Assembly: GCA_036556805.1 (NCBI GenBank)
Contig: DATBIS010000051.1
Coordinates: 1 to 53,827 of the forward strand
Source: DATBIS01 sp036556805
GTDB taxonomy: Bacteria; Actinomycetota; UBA4738; HRBIN12
Direction of reading: 5' to 3'
Length of the DNA stretch: 53,827 nt
The first letter of the stretch is position 1; each line of letters starts with the position of its first letter. The notes below the pieces were generated by a model. It did not search any database and was not told the DNA's origin. It saw nothing but the letters and a program-made list of their open reading frames with translations. This document shows, piece by piece, positions 44,975 to 53,376 of this stretch. Made by a program: the position numbers and the translations under genes.

Positions 44975-45007
44975 GCACCCGCCGCCTCGTCGCGAGGCGG
45001 CGGGTGC
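44975..45007 (-). terminator. Strong hairpin after solute-binding protein 2 gene
   Basis: Perfect 15-base-pair stem (44975-44989 with 44993-45007) with a TCG loop, beginning 12 bases after the TGA of the binding-protein gene. No T-run follows on the minus strand, so it may be a transcript-stabilising or attenuating hairpin more than a full terminator. Such elements often raise binding-protein mRNA relative to downstream genes. Confidence 0.7.
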
Positions 45008-45018
45008 GAACGTCCTAC

Positions 45019-46323
45019 TCAGGCTTGCTCGTTCCAGACCTCCCAGGCCTTGTCCAGGTTCTCCTGGATGGCCGGCGCCGCATCGTCGAGCGCCTGCTGG
45101 GCCGTCTTCGACCCGTCGAGGACGAACCCCCATGCGTCGTAGTACGGCCCCACGACGTCCCAACGGTTCGGGACGAACACGAGCGGCCGCGCGTGCTTGA
45201 GGACCTCGAGGCCGTCCTCGCGGCCGGGGATGCCCTGCGCCCAATCGACCTCCTGAGCGATCGACAGGTCGAGCGGGATGTCGCCAGACGTCTCGTACCG
45301 GGTCTTCTCGCCCGTGGTGGTGAGGTAGGCGATGAAGTTCTTCGCCTCATCCGGGTGCTCCGAGCTCGCCATCACGCCGACGCTGTCCGTCCAGACGAAG
45401 AAGTACGGCGTGACGCCCTCCGGCGTCGGCACCGCGGTCGAGCCGTAGTTGATGCCGGCGTTCTCGACCTTGTTGAGGTCCTGGTAGTCCGTGATCACCA
45501 TCGCGAGCTGGCCCTTCGCGAAGTAGTCGCGGCCCTGCTCCCACGGGTCGAGGATGTTCGAGCTGGGGATGCAGCCGTTCTTGTAGCCGCTCGCGAGCAC
45601 GTCCATCTGGTGGACGAACGCGGGGCCGTTCACGTAGCCCGTCGCGGTCTTGCCGTCCGGGCTGAACATCATGTCGAACGGGACGTAGGCCAGCGGGTCC
45701 GACGCCGCGCCTCCCCACACGCCGTTCGCCTGGTCGGTGAGCTGGCACGCGATGTCGACGAACTGGTCCGGCGTCATCGGCGGATACGGCGCGGGATAGG
45801 GGATCCCCGCCGCGTCGAACATGTCCTTGTTGTAAAGCATCTGCACCGAGCCGGCGTACGAGCCGAGGCAGTACAGGTGACCCTCGAACGAGCAGCTGAA
45901 CTCGTCACCGGGCTCGACGATGGCCGGCACGTACGACGAGAGGTCGATGTTGTCCTTCGTCACGATGTCGTCGAGCGTGAGCAGCTGCCCGGCGCGCATC
46001 TGGTCGGGACCGAACACGAGCACGAGGTCGGGCGCCTTGCCCGCCGCGATCGCGGTATCGAGCTTGACCCCGTAGTTGTCCTCGGGATACGCCGTGACGT
46101 TGAGGTCGACATTCGGGTAGGTGGCCTCGAAGCCCTGTTCGAGCGTCTCGAGGAACGAGCCGATCCCGCCTTCTTCGAACACCCAGAAATTCAGCGTCAC
46201 CGGTTCGCCCGAGCCGGTGCCGGTTCCGCCGCCGGTGGCGCTGGTGCCACCTCCGCTCGAGCAGGCGGCGGTCACCACCGCGAACACTGCGAGCAACGCC
46301 CCGATCCAACGGAGTCTCCGCAT
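45019..46323 (-). CDS. Sugar ABC transporter solute-binding lipoprotein 2
   Basis: This 434-residue lipoprotein has a signal peptide MRRLRWIGALLAVFAVVTAAC with a lipobox and then a glycine/serine linker. A family 1 solute-binding domain follows, clearly paralogous to protein 1 (shared stretches such as DYGSTA/NYGSTA, FAKGQL, SSEHPDEA, QGIPGR). ATG 46323 has GAAGGGGG upstream. No permease gene accompanies it, so it probably shares the importer at 38266-42756. Its operator is at 46437. The 3' hairpin and the following Tm-1-like genes lie in the same orientation. Confidence 0.93.
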   Translation of the reverse strand: MRRLRWIGALLAVFAVVTAACSSGGGTSATGGGTGTGSGEPVTLNFWVFEEGGIGSFLETLEQGFEATYPNVDLNVTAYPEDNYGVKLDTAIAAGKAPDLVLVFGPDQMRAGQLLTLDDIVTKDNIDLSSYVPAIVEPGDEFSCSFEGHLYCLGSYAGSVQMLYNKDMFDAAGIPYPAPYPPMTPDQFVDIACQLTDQANGVWGGAASDPLAYVPFDMMFSPDGKTATGYVNGPAFVHQMDVLASGYKNGCIPSSNILDPWEQGRDYFAKGQLAMVITDYQDLNKVENAGINYGSTAVPTPEGVTPYFFVWTDSVGVMASSEHPDEAKNFIAYLTTTGEKTRYETSGDIPLDLSIAQEVDWAQGIPGREDGLEVLKHARPLVFVPNRWDVVGPYYDAWGFVLDGSKTAQQALDDAAPAIQENLDKAWEVWNEQA

Positions 46324-46436
46324 CTGCGACCCCCTTCTCCCACCTCTCGGCGACCACGATCTTCGCGTCAACGCCTGAATCTGGAAACTGTGCCGCTCTC
46401 CCTTCCGGGTCGTCCCACGCCCCGCCACGTCTCGGA

Positions 46437-46450
46437 TGGTAACGTTCTCA
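46437..46450. promoter_or_regulatory. LacI-type operator, site 8
   Basis: TGGTAACGTTCTCA lies 113 bases upstream of the solute-binding protein 2 start and 41 bases past the end of the cupin gene on the same strand. It is identical to site 5 over 15 bases. Confidence 0.8.
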
Positions 46451-46490
46451 GGTCGGAACGTAAAGGCAGTGAGCCGCGGCTCGGGAACGC

Positions 46491-46919
46491 CTATCGCCGC
46501 TGGTCATGGTGGGCTTCTCGCACCCCTACCATGTAGGTCTCCCAGTCGAGCATGGGGATGTCGGGCGCCCAGCTGGAAGGTCCGCCGGGCCGGATCGACA
46601 GGTGGCACATCGGCGACGTGGGGGTCGCGCCGTGCCAGTGCCACTCGTTGGCCGGGATCAGCGCGGTGCCGCCAGGACGGTAGAGCAAGCGCTCGCGTTC
46701 CGTGCCCACGACGCCTTCGCCGCTCACGAACTGCAGCAGCTGATCCGTCGCGTGGGTGTGGGGCAGCGTGCGCGCGCCGGCCTCGAAGAACACCGCGAAG
46801 ATCTCGATCTGCGCGGCCTCACCGGCGTCGTTGAGCGTCTGGATCCAAACCGGCCCGCTGAACCATTCGGGCCGTGCATGGGGCTGCGCGAGGTCCCTCC
46901 GCGCGTCGATCGATCTCAT
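46491..46919 (-). CDS. Small cupin-domain protein
   Basis: This 142-residue cupin has motif 1 residues in TLPHTHATDQLLQFVSGEG (two histidines and a glutamine where many cupins have glutamate) and motif 2 in LIPANEWHWHGATPTSPM, which supplies the last histidines. It resembles quercetinase-like or carboxymuconolactone-associated cupins. ATG 46919 was chosen because GAGGAGG stands 6 bases upstream. Operator 46951 is 31 bases upstream, so this is the first gene of its own operator-controlled unit. The reaction is unknown; isomerisation or epimerisation of a sugar is possible. Confidence 0.82.
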   Translation of the reverse strand: MRSIDARRDLAQPHARPEWFSGPVWIQTLNDAGEAAQIEIFAVFFEAGARTLPHTHATDQLLQFVSGEGVVGTERERLLYRPGGTALIPANEWHWHGATPTSPMCHLSIRPGGPSSWAPDIPMLDWETYMVGVREAHHDQRR

Positions 46920-46950
46920 CGAGCCTCCTCGATCGTGCGACCGCACGGCA

Positions 46951-46964
46951 TGATAACGATCCCA
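46951..46964. promoter_or_regulatory. LacI-type operator, site 9
   Basis: TGATAACGATCCCA, with the central CpG, lies 31 bases upstream of the cupin start. It is the right-hand limit of the operator-marked island; no further copy occurs in the remaining 6.9 kb. Confidence 0.75.
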
Positions 46965-47006
46965 TATATCCCGGGGGATACGCCGTGGGTGGAAGGACGA
47001 GCGACG

Positions 47007-49475
47007 CTAGTCGCGACCGGCCGCCGCGTGCGACGACGCGTCGCTCGCCGTCGCCGACTCCACCAGCTCGAGGAAGCGCCTGACGTCGAGCGGCTTCGTC
47101 AGGAAGTCGTCGGCGCCGGCGGCGAAGAGCTCGCCCACCCGACGCCGGGTCGCGTCGGCGGTGATCACCACGACCGTGGTGCCTTGCGTGACCGGGTCCT
47201 CCCGGAGGCGACGAAGCACCTCTTCCCCGGACATGTCCGGCAGGTGGAGGTCGAGCAGGATCACGTCGGGTCGATGCTCGCGAGCGAGCTCCAGCCCTCG
47301 GCTCCCCTGCATCGTCGAGATGAGCTTCAGTCCGGGGCGCGAGGCGAGGACGCGCTCGACGAGCTCGAGGTTCGAGGGGTTGTCCTCGATGTACAGGACC
47401 GTCCGGAGCTCCTCGCCGGCCCCGGGACCGGCCATCGCTTGGAGCGCGCGCTCGTAGCGCTGGACCGGCGTCTCCGCGAGCCGAAGCTCGATGTGGAACA
47501 CGGATCCGGTTCCCACCACGCTCTCGGCGTCGAGCGTCCCGCCCATCGCATCGACCAACCCCTTGCTGAGGGCGAGCCCGAGGCCCGTGCCCTCGACCCC
47601 GGTGCCTTCGGCGCCGAGCCGATCGAACGGTTGGAACAGCCGCTCCATCGCCTCGACGGGGATCCCCGGCCCGGTGTCCGCGACGTTGATGCGAAGCCTG
47701 CCGCTGCCGACGAGGTCGGCCGAGACCGTCATGGTTCCCCCGGGCTTGTTGTACTTCACGCCGTTCGAGAAGAGATTCAGGAGGACCTGCTTCAAACGCT
47801 GGCGGTCGGCGAGCACGTGGGATCCGTCGAGATCCTCAACCCGGAACGCGATGCCTCGCTCGGCGGCGATCGGCCGCACGAGGTCGACCGCTTCGCCGAC
47901 GGCCCCCGCGACAGAGACCGGCTCCTGCGAGATCGAGAGCCGGCCGGTCGAGATGCGGGAGATGTCCAACACCTCGTCGATGAGTCCCAGGAGATGGCGG
48001 CCGCCTCGGAGGATCTGCTTCACGCTCTCGGCCTGGTCGGCGTCGATCGACCCCATCTGGAGCACCTGCGCGAACCCGAGGACGGCGTTGAGCGGCGTTC
48101 GGAGCTCGTGGCTCATGCGCGAGAGGAACTCGTCCTTCGCGCGGTTCGCTCGCTCGGCCTCGTCCTTCGCCTCGCGCAGACGTTGCTCCGCTTCCTTCAT
48201 CTCGGTGATGTCCTCGGAGATGCCGAGGAGGAAGCGCGGCGTCCCATCCGCGTCGAGGATCGGGATCTTCTTGGTGTGCAGGGTCCGGATCCCTCCTGCG
48301 GTCTCGACGGGCTCCTCCGGGATGTCGACGAGTCGCCTTCCCCGGAGCACCTCCCGATCCTTCTCGACGAAGAAGTCCGCTTCCTCACGCGGGAAGAAGT
48401 CGTAGTCCGTCTTGCCCAGGAGCTCGTCCCGCGGACGTCCGAGGAGCTCCTCGCCGGCCTTGTTGAACCTCACGAACCGAAGCTCGTCGGAGGACTTCAC
48501 GAAGACCATGTTCGGGATGTTCTCGATGATCGAGTCCAGGAAACCCCGCGCATCGACGAGCTCCTCGTTGGCCTCGCGAAGGTCGCTCGTGCGCTGGGTC
48601 ACCATCTCCACCGCAAACGCGCGGCGGCGCGCGAGCGTCTCGGCGACGGCCGCGGCGAGCAGCGATGTGATCAGCCCGCCGAAGAGGAGGATCCATGGGA
48701 CGTTGCGGGCGAAGGAGGCCACCAGCGGCTCGCGGGCGCCGACCGCAAGCGTCCATTCGTCGGCCCCGACCTGGAACGGCACGAGCTCGACGTTCCCGTT
48801 GAGGGACGGGTCGGCCTCGGTGGTCAGGACGAGGCTCGCAGGGTCGGGGTTGCCGGACGCATACAGGGCCACGTTCAGCTCGTGAAAGGGTGAGTCCGGC
48901 GGAGAGGGTACGGGTGTCGTGGGATCGATCGCCGACTCCTCGTACACGACCGATCCTTCGCCGACACTGAGAGCCAGGACCAGACGGGGTCCCGTCGGAT
49001 CGACGACGAGAGCCGAGACCATCTTGCCCGTCGTGACCGCCCTCGTGGCGAGCTCCGCTCGCTCCGGAGATAACGACGTGCCGGCAACGGGTCCCTCTCC
49101 CACGCGAGTCACGATCGTCCAGCTTCCCTCGTGCTCTTGGGCGACTCCGATCGCACCGGTGCCCCCCTGCGTCAGCGGCTCGGCGGAATGCGTGAAGATC
49201 TGCCCCGCCGCGGAGCTTCCCGACGCGCCGACGCTGCCAAGGACCCGAAGCGACGATTCGACGCTGCTGAACGACGTCGTGAGCACGGCGGAGACCTCGG
49301 CGGCGCGCTCCTGCAGCAGCCTCTGCTCCTGGCCCCTCACGACGCTATGCGTGATCGCGAACGTTCCCGCCGCCGAAGCGGCGAGCACTAGGAACACGGC
49401 GACCGGTACCCAGCGAGAGAGGCCCGACCTGGACCCCCTCCCGGGCACGTCGTCTCGGACGTGCTCGATGGTCAT
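47007..49475 (-). CDS. Hybrid sensor histidine kinase with receiver domain
   Basis: This 822-residue membrane sensor has a first transmembrane helix at about 22-43, an extracytoplasmic sensor region of about 210 residues and a second helix near 255-280. A coiled coil, a PAS domain (DSIIENIPNMVFVK, KTDYDFFPREEADFF), HisKA with the phospho-His in RMSHELRTPLN (near 455), HATPase motifs (LFSNGVKYNKPG, DTGPGIP, GTGLGLAL) and a C-terminal receiver with Asp in VILLDLHLPD follow. It is divergent from an HD-GYP response regulator, its likely partner. The signal is unknown. ATG 49475 begins a short cytoplasmic tail before the first membrane helix. Confidence 0.93.
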   Translation of the reverse strand: MTIEHVRDDVPGRGSRSGLSRWVPVAVFLVLAASAAGTFAITHSVVRGQEQRLLQERAAEVSAVLTTSFSSVESSLRVLGSVGASGSSAAGQIFTHSAEPLTQGGTGAIGVAQEHEGSWTIVTRVGEGPVAGTSLSPERAELATRAVTTGKMVSALVVDPTGPRLVLALSVGEGSVVYEESAIDPTTPVPSPPDSPFHELNVALYASGNPDPASLVLTTEADPSLNGNVELVPFQVGADEWTLAVGAREPLVASFARNVPWILLFGGLITSLLAAAVAETLARRRAFAVEMVTQRTSDLREANEELVDARGFLDSIIENIPNMVFVKSSDELRFVRFNKAGEELLGRPRDELLGKTDYDFFPREEADFFVEKDREVLRGRRLVDIPEEPVETAGGIRTLHTKKIPILDADGTPRFLLGISEDITEMKEAEQRLREAKDEAERANRAKDEFLSRMSHELRTPLNAVLGFAQVLQMGSIDADQAESVKQILRGGRHLLGLIDEVLDISRISTGRLSISQEPVSVAGAVGEAVDLVRPIAAERGIAFRVEDLDGSHVLADRQRLKQVLLNLFSNGVKYNKPGGTMTVSADLVGSGRLRINVADTGPGIPVEAMERLFQPFDRLGAEGTGVEGTGLGLALSKGLVDAMGGTLDAESVVGTGSVFHIELRLAETPVQRYERALQAMAGPGAGEELRTVLYIEDNPSNLELVERVLASRPGLKLISTMQGSRGLELAREHRPDVILLDLHLPDMSGEEVLRRLREDPVTQGTTVVVITADATRRRVGELFAAGADDFLTKPLDVRRFLELVESATASDASSHAAAGRD

Positions 49476-49577
49476 ATCCGGACTATCGGGCGCGTACGAG
49501 CACGCCTGAAGTGCCTCGCCTCGAGCCCAGGCCTCAAGCCCCCGGACCTCGACGCCGACCAACCTTTGGGAGGTGCC

Positions 49578-50645
49578 GTGAGGGACACGCTCGATGCCCG
49601 CATCCTCGTCGTCGACGACGAGGAGGCCAACGTGCTGCTGCTCAAGCGCGTCCTCGACATGGCCGGCTACCGCCACGTCCTCTCCACGACCGATTCGCGC
49701 CAGGTGTTCGAGCTCGTCCAGACCTTTCAGCCGGATCTCATCCTCCTCGACCTCTTGATGCCGTATCTGGACGGGTTCGCCGTCATGGATTGGCTGCGAT
49801 CGACGATCCACGAGGACGAGTTCCTCCCCGTGCTCGTGCTCACGGCCGACGCGACCTCCGAGACCAGGCGCCGCGCGCTCGCCGGCGGGGCGCGGGACTT
49901 CCTCACCAAGCCAATCGACGTCGACGAGGTCCTGTTGCGCATCGCGAACATGCTCGATATGCGGTTCCTTCATCTGCAGTTGCAGGGGGAGAAGGGCGCG
50001 CTCGAGGAACGCGTGCAGGAGCGAACCCTCGAGCTCGAAAGTTCGTACATCGAGACCTTCGAGCGTCTCGCTCTCGCCGCGGAGTTCCGCGACGATGCCA
50101 CCGGCCAGCACACGCTCCGCGTGGGCGCCGTCGCGGCGCGGCTCGCTCAAGAGCTCGACGTTCCGGACGAACGCGTCGAGCTCCTGAGACGGGCGGCCGG
50201 GTTGCACGACGTCGGCAAGATCGGGATCCCGGACGAGATCCTTCTCGCGCCGAGGAAGCTCACGGTGGAGGAGTTCGAGGTCGTGAAGACGCACACCGTT
50301 ATCGGCGCGAAGATCCTCTCGGGAAGTCGATCCGCGCTGCTCTCGATGGCCGAAGAGATCGCCGCCTCTCACCACGAGCGGTGGGACGGGCGTGGGTACG
50401 GCGGCCAGGCGGGAGAGGACATCTCGATCTGGGGCCGGATCACGACCGTCGCGGACGTGTTCGACGCTCTGACGCATCAGCGGCCGTACAAGGAGCCGTG
50501 GCCGCTCGATCGGGCGATCGACGAGATCGGCCGACAACGAGGGGAGCAGTTCGACCCCAGGGTCGTCGACGCGTTCCTGGCCATTCAGTCGGACGTCGTC
50601 GTCGCCGCGAACGAAGCGCTCACGATGAGCGCGCTTCATCTCTAA
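49578..50645 (+). CDS. Response regulator with HD-GYP domain
   Basis: This 355-residue protein joins a receiver domain (ILVVDDEEANVLLLKRVL, phospho-acceptor Asp in LILLDLLMP, Lys in FLTKPIDV) through a short coiled coil to an HD-GYP phosphodiesterase domain. The metal-binding motifs HDVGKIGIPDEIL and HHERWDGRGYGG are present. In HD-GYP enzymes these hydrolyse cyclic di-GMP; here the third residue of the GYP triplet is Gly instead of Pro. GTG 49578 has GGGAGGTG upstream and starts just before the receiver strand. It is divergent from the hybrid kinase, suggesting one signalling pathway. Confidence 0.92.
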   Translation: MRDTLDARILVVDDEEANVLLLKRVLDMAGYRHVLSTTDSRQVFELVQTFQPDLILLDLLMPYLDGFAVMDWLRSTIHEDEFLPVLVLTADATSETRRRALAGGARDFLTKPIDVDEVLLRIANMLDMRFLHLQLQGEKGALEERVQERTLELESSYIETFERLALAAEFRDDATGQHTLRVGAVAARLAQELDVPDERVELLRRAAGLHDVGKIGIPDEILLAPRKLTVEEFEVVKTHTVIGAKILSGSRSALLSMAEEIAASHHERWDGRGYGGQAGEDISIWGRITTVADVFDALTHQRPYKEPWPLDRAIDEIGRQRGEQFDPRVVDAFLAIQSDVVVAANEALTMSALHL

Positions 50646-50715
50646 GCGCGTCGTTCGATCGCGACACCGCATCGATGGGACCGCCGAATGGCGGGCCGGT
50701 CGGTAAGCTCGCGCG

Positions 50716-51312
50716 ATGACCGAGCGACGGGCGCGTGACGTCGTGGGGCTCGTCGTCGGGGTCTCGGGACTCATTGCGACCGGGATCCGATCCCGATCCG
50801 GCCCGGGCGAGACCGAGCAACGGATCTTCTACGCCGCCCACCGGCTCCTTCCCCAGTCCGTCTATCCACTGGCATGGTGGCCGATGCAATACGGAACGTT
50901 CGGTGCGGTCCCCGGCCTTGCGTTCGTCGCGCTCTCGCGAAGACACGCTCGACTGGCCGCCGCGATCGCGATCGGGGGGACGTCCGCGTGGATCGGCGCG
51001 AAAGGGGTCAAACTGATCGTGGGACGGGAACGACCCCATCGGATCCTGGGGGGCGTCCGGATCCGGGGAAAGGAAGAGGCCGGGCTCGGATTCCCGTCGG
51101 GGCACGCCGCGGTTTCGGCGTCGATCACCACCGCGTCCGTTCCCTACCTCGGGACTCTGTCGGGCGCCGCATCGATGGCGATGGCCGGCTACGTGTGCTG
51201 GGCTCGGATGTACGTCGGAACCCACCTTCCTCTCGACGTCGCCGGCGGCGCGGCGCTCGGCGTAGCGGTCGGCTCGCTCGCGAACCTGATCCTCGGCGTC
51301 GAGCCACCCTGA
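50716..51312 (+). CDS. PAP2-family membrane phosphatase
   Basis: This 198-residue integral membrane protein has the three PAP2 phosphatase motifs: KLIVGRERP, LGFPSGHAAVSAS and RMYVGTHLPLDVAGG, which contain the catalytic histidines and arginines. About five membrane helices are visible, including AAAIAIGGTSAWIGA and AALGVAVGSLANLIL. Family members dephosphorylate lipid phosphates such as undecaprenyl diphosphate or phosphatidic acid. The gene lies 70 bases downstream of the HD-GYP gene and converges with larE. Confidence 0.88.
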   Translation: MTERRARDVVGLVVGVSGLIATGIRSRSGPGETEQRIFYAAHRLLPQSVYPLAWWPMQYGTFGAVPGLAFVALSRRHARLAAAIAIGGTSAWIGAKGVKLIVGRERPHRILGGVRIRGKEEAGLGFPSGHAAVSASITTASVPYLGTLSGAASMAMAGYVCWARMYVGTHLPLDVAGGAALGVAVGSLANLILGVEPP

Positions 51313-51337
51313 TCGCAGTTCGTTCGCCGGCGTTTGG

Positions 51338-52192
51338 TTACGGGATCGCCGACGGCGGCGCGGGGACGACCCGCCGGACCTCCACGATCGGCAGCGGCGT
51401 ACGGAATCGGTTGAGCGAGCCCGAGCGAAACGGCTCGTCTTCGATCTCGGCCCGCTCGTAGCCGGCCTCTCGAACGGCGCGCAGGATCGACGCTCTCGCG
51501 TCCTCGCGCGTCGCACGCTCGAGGTCGTCGCTCGACAGCTCGACGCGTCCGGTCGTGCCGAAGTGGCGAACGCGGAACTCCCTCATGCCGAGGGCCCGAA
51601 CCGCGCGCTCGGCGCGGTCCACCTGCGCGAGCACCGCGGCGTCGACCTCGGTCCCGTAGGGCACGCGCGAAGCGAGGCACGGGGAGGCGGGCTTGTCGGC
51701 GCTCGGGACGCCGAGCTCGCGCGCGAGCGCGCGGACACGCTCCTTGCCGAGGCCGGCTTCGACGAGGGGATGACGCACGCCGTGCTCGGCGGCGGCGCGA
51801 AGCCCGGGCCGCCAGTCACCGAGATCGTCGGCGTTCGCCCCCGAGAGCAGCACCGCGTACCCGCGTTCGGCCGCGAGCCTCGAGAGCACCTCGTACAGCT
51901 CGGTCTTGCAGTGGTAGCAGCGATCGCGATCGTTCCGCCGGTATCCCACTCGTTCGAGCTCGGACGTCGTGACGATCTCGTGCGCGACGCCCGCGGCGCG
52001 CGCGACCGTCCGTGCGTCGTCGAGCTCTCCGGCGGCGAGCGCGGGAGAGACCGCCGTGACCGCGAGCGCGCGGTCGCCGAGCGCCCTCGCGGCGACCGCG
52101 GCGACCAGCGAGGAGTCGACCCCTCCGGAGAACGCGACGATCGCGCTCCCGCTGGCAGCGACGATCTCTTCCAGGCGGGCGAGCTCGGTCAC
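51338..52192 (-). CDS. larE: LarE-type sulfur transferase for nickel-pincer cofactor
   Basis: This 284-residue PP-loop ATPase has SGGVDSS near the N-terminus, RDRCYHCKTELYEVL, and the sacrificial cysteine region in KPASPCLASRVPYG. LarE adenylates the pyridinium dicarboxylate precursor and donates sulfur from its own cysteine to make the pincer nucleotide. The GTG at 52192 overlaps the larC stop (GTGA). The order larB, larC, larE is a common arrangement for this cofactor. Product identity is well supported by motifs and neighbours. Confidence 0.92.
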   Translation of the reverse strand: MTELARLEEIVAASGSAIVAFSGGVDSSLVAAVAARALGDRALAVTAVSPALAAGELDDARTVARAAGVAHEIVTTSELERVGYRRNDRDRCYHCKTELYEVLSRLAAERGYAVLLSGANADDLGDWRPGLRAAAEHGVRHPLVEAGLGKERVRALARELGVPSADKPASPCLASRVPYGTEVDAAVLAQVDRAERAVRALGMREFRVRHFGTTGRVELSSDDLERATREDARASILRAVREAGYERAEIEDEPFRSGSLNRFRTPLPIVEVRRVVPAPPSAIP

Positions 52193-53376
52193 GCGCCGGG
52201 CCCCGAAGCGACGAGCGCGGTCGCCGCAACGAGCGCTTCCGCCCACACCTGTTTGACGGGCCTGCCGGTTCCGGCCGCGACGGCCGCACAGTCGTCGTGT
52301 TCGGGGGCGACGTTCACGACGCGACCCTCCAACAGCCCGACTTTCACGCGAATGGGGCGCCCGTCCACTTCGACCTCCTCGGTCCGCCGGTCGAGCTCGT
52401 GTCGACGGAGCGTCGAGACGCGCACGCCGAGCGTGCTCGTGTGCTCGAGCAGCGCGACGGCCACGGCGTGCTCGGCCTGCGGGCGGGCGATCGCGCTCAC
52501 CACGACGCCCGGCCTCCCCTTCTTCATCTGCACGGGCGCTACCCACACGTCGAGCGCGCCGGCAGCCACGCACCGCTCGATCGCGTCGGGCACGAGCTCG
52601 GGAACGAGGTCGTCGAGGTTCGCTTCGAGCAGCACGACCTCGCCGGATCCCGGCCGCTCGGCGTCGGTGACCCCCAGCACCACCCGCACGAGGTTGGGGA
52701 GCTCCACGATGTCGCGCGCGCCGGCGCCGTAGCCGACGGCGCCGAGCGTCATCGGCGGGAGCTCGCCCCACTCGTCGACCGCGACGGCCGCGATCGCCGC
52801 GCCGGTCGGCGTCACGAGCTCGCCCTCGACGTCGACGCCGCGAATCGGGGCGCCCTCCAACAGGGCGAGCGTCGCGGGCGCAGGCGAGGGCATCGTGCCG
52901 TGCGGCCCGTCGATCAGCCCCCTCGAGTACGGGAGCGGTGCGGCGACGACCCGCCGGACCCCGAGCGCTTCCAGGAGCGCGAACGCGCCGCAGACGTCCA
53001 CGAGCGTGTCATCCCCGCCGAGCTCGTGGAGCACGACGGACTCCGGGTCCGCCCCGTGCACGGCGGCCTCGACGGATGCGAGACGTCGGAGCGCCTCGAG
53101 CGATCGCCCGCGCACGCGGTCGGGAAGCGCCGTAGCCGCAACGAGGTCGAGCAGCTCGCGTGCGGGGCGGGCGGAGTCCCTCGGCCGCGTCACGACCTCG
53201 ACGAGCATGGCCTCGATCCCGTGGCGCTGCACGCGCCGCGCGACGATCTCGGCGTCGAGCCGCAGGGTGCGCACGGCGTCGTCGAGCGCCGCGCGCGGCG
53301 CCCCCGCATCGAGCAGCGCGCCGAGCAGCATGTCGCCGGCGAGCCCGCCGACGGCATCAAGGTACGCGACCTTCAC
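52189..53376 (-). CDS. larC: LarC nickel insertase for the pincer cofactor
   Basis: This 395-residue protein inserts nickel into the pincer nucleotide in a CTP-dependent reaction. Characteristic stretches are YLDAVGGLAGDMLLGALLDAG at the N-terminus, HELGGDDTLVDVCG, ELVTPTGAAIAA and the second-domain motif VQMKKGRPGVVV. Here both halves are in one frame; in Lactobacillus plantarum larC is split and needs a ribosomal frameshift. The GTG at 53376 overlaps the larB stop by four bases. Both the N-terminal and C-terminal domains are complete. Confidence 0.93.
   Translation of the reverse strand: MKVAYLDAVGGLAGDMLLGALLDAGAPRAALDDAVRTLRLDAEIVARRVQRHGIEAMLVEVVTRPRDSARPARELLDLVAATALPDRVRGRSLEALRRLASVEAAVHGADPESVVLHELGGDDTLVDVCGAFALLEALGVRRVVAAPLPYSRGLIDGPHGTMPSPAPATLALLEGAPIRGVDVEGELVTPTGAAIAAVAVDEWGELPPMTLGAVGYGAGARDIVELPNLVRVVLGVTDAERPGSGEVVLLEANLDDLVPELVPDAIERCVAAGALDVWVAPVQMKKGRPGVVVSAIARPQAEHAVAVALLEHTSTLGVRVSTLRRHELDRRTEEVEVDGRPIRVKVGLLEGRVVNVAPEHDDCAAVAAGTGRPVKQVWAEALVAATALVASGPGA

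Noticed and set aside
46471..46482. GAGCCGCGGCTC perfect palindrome downstream of the cupin gene
   Set aside because: It has no loop and no T-run, and such G+C palindromes arise often by chance here; not enough to call a terminator.
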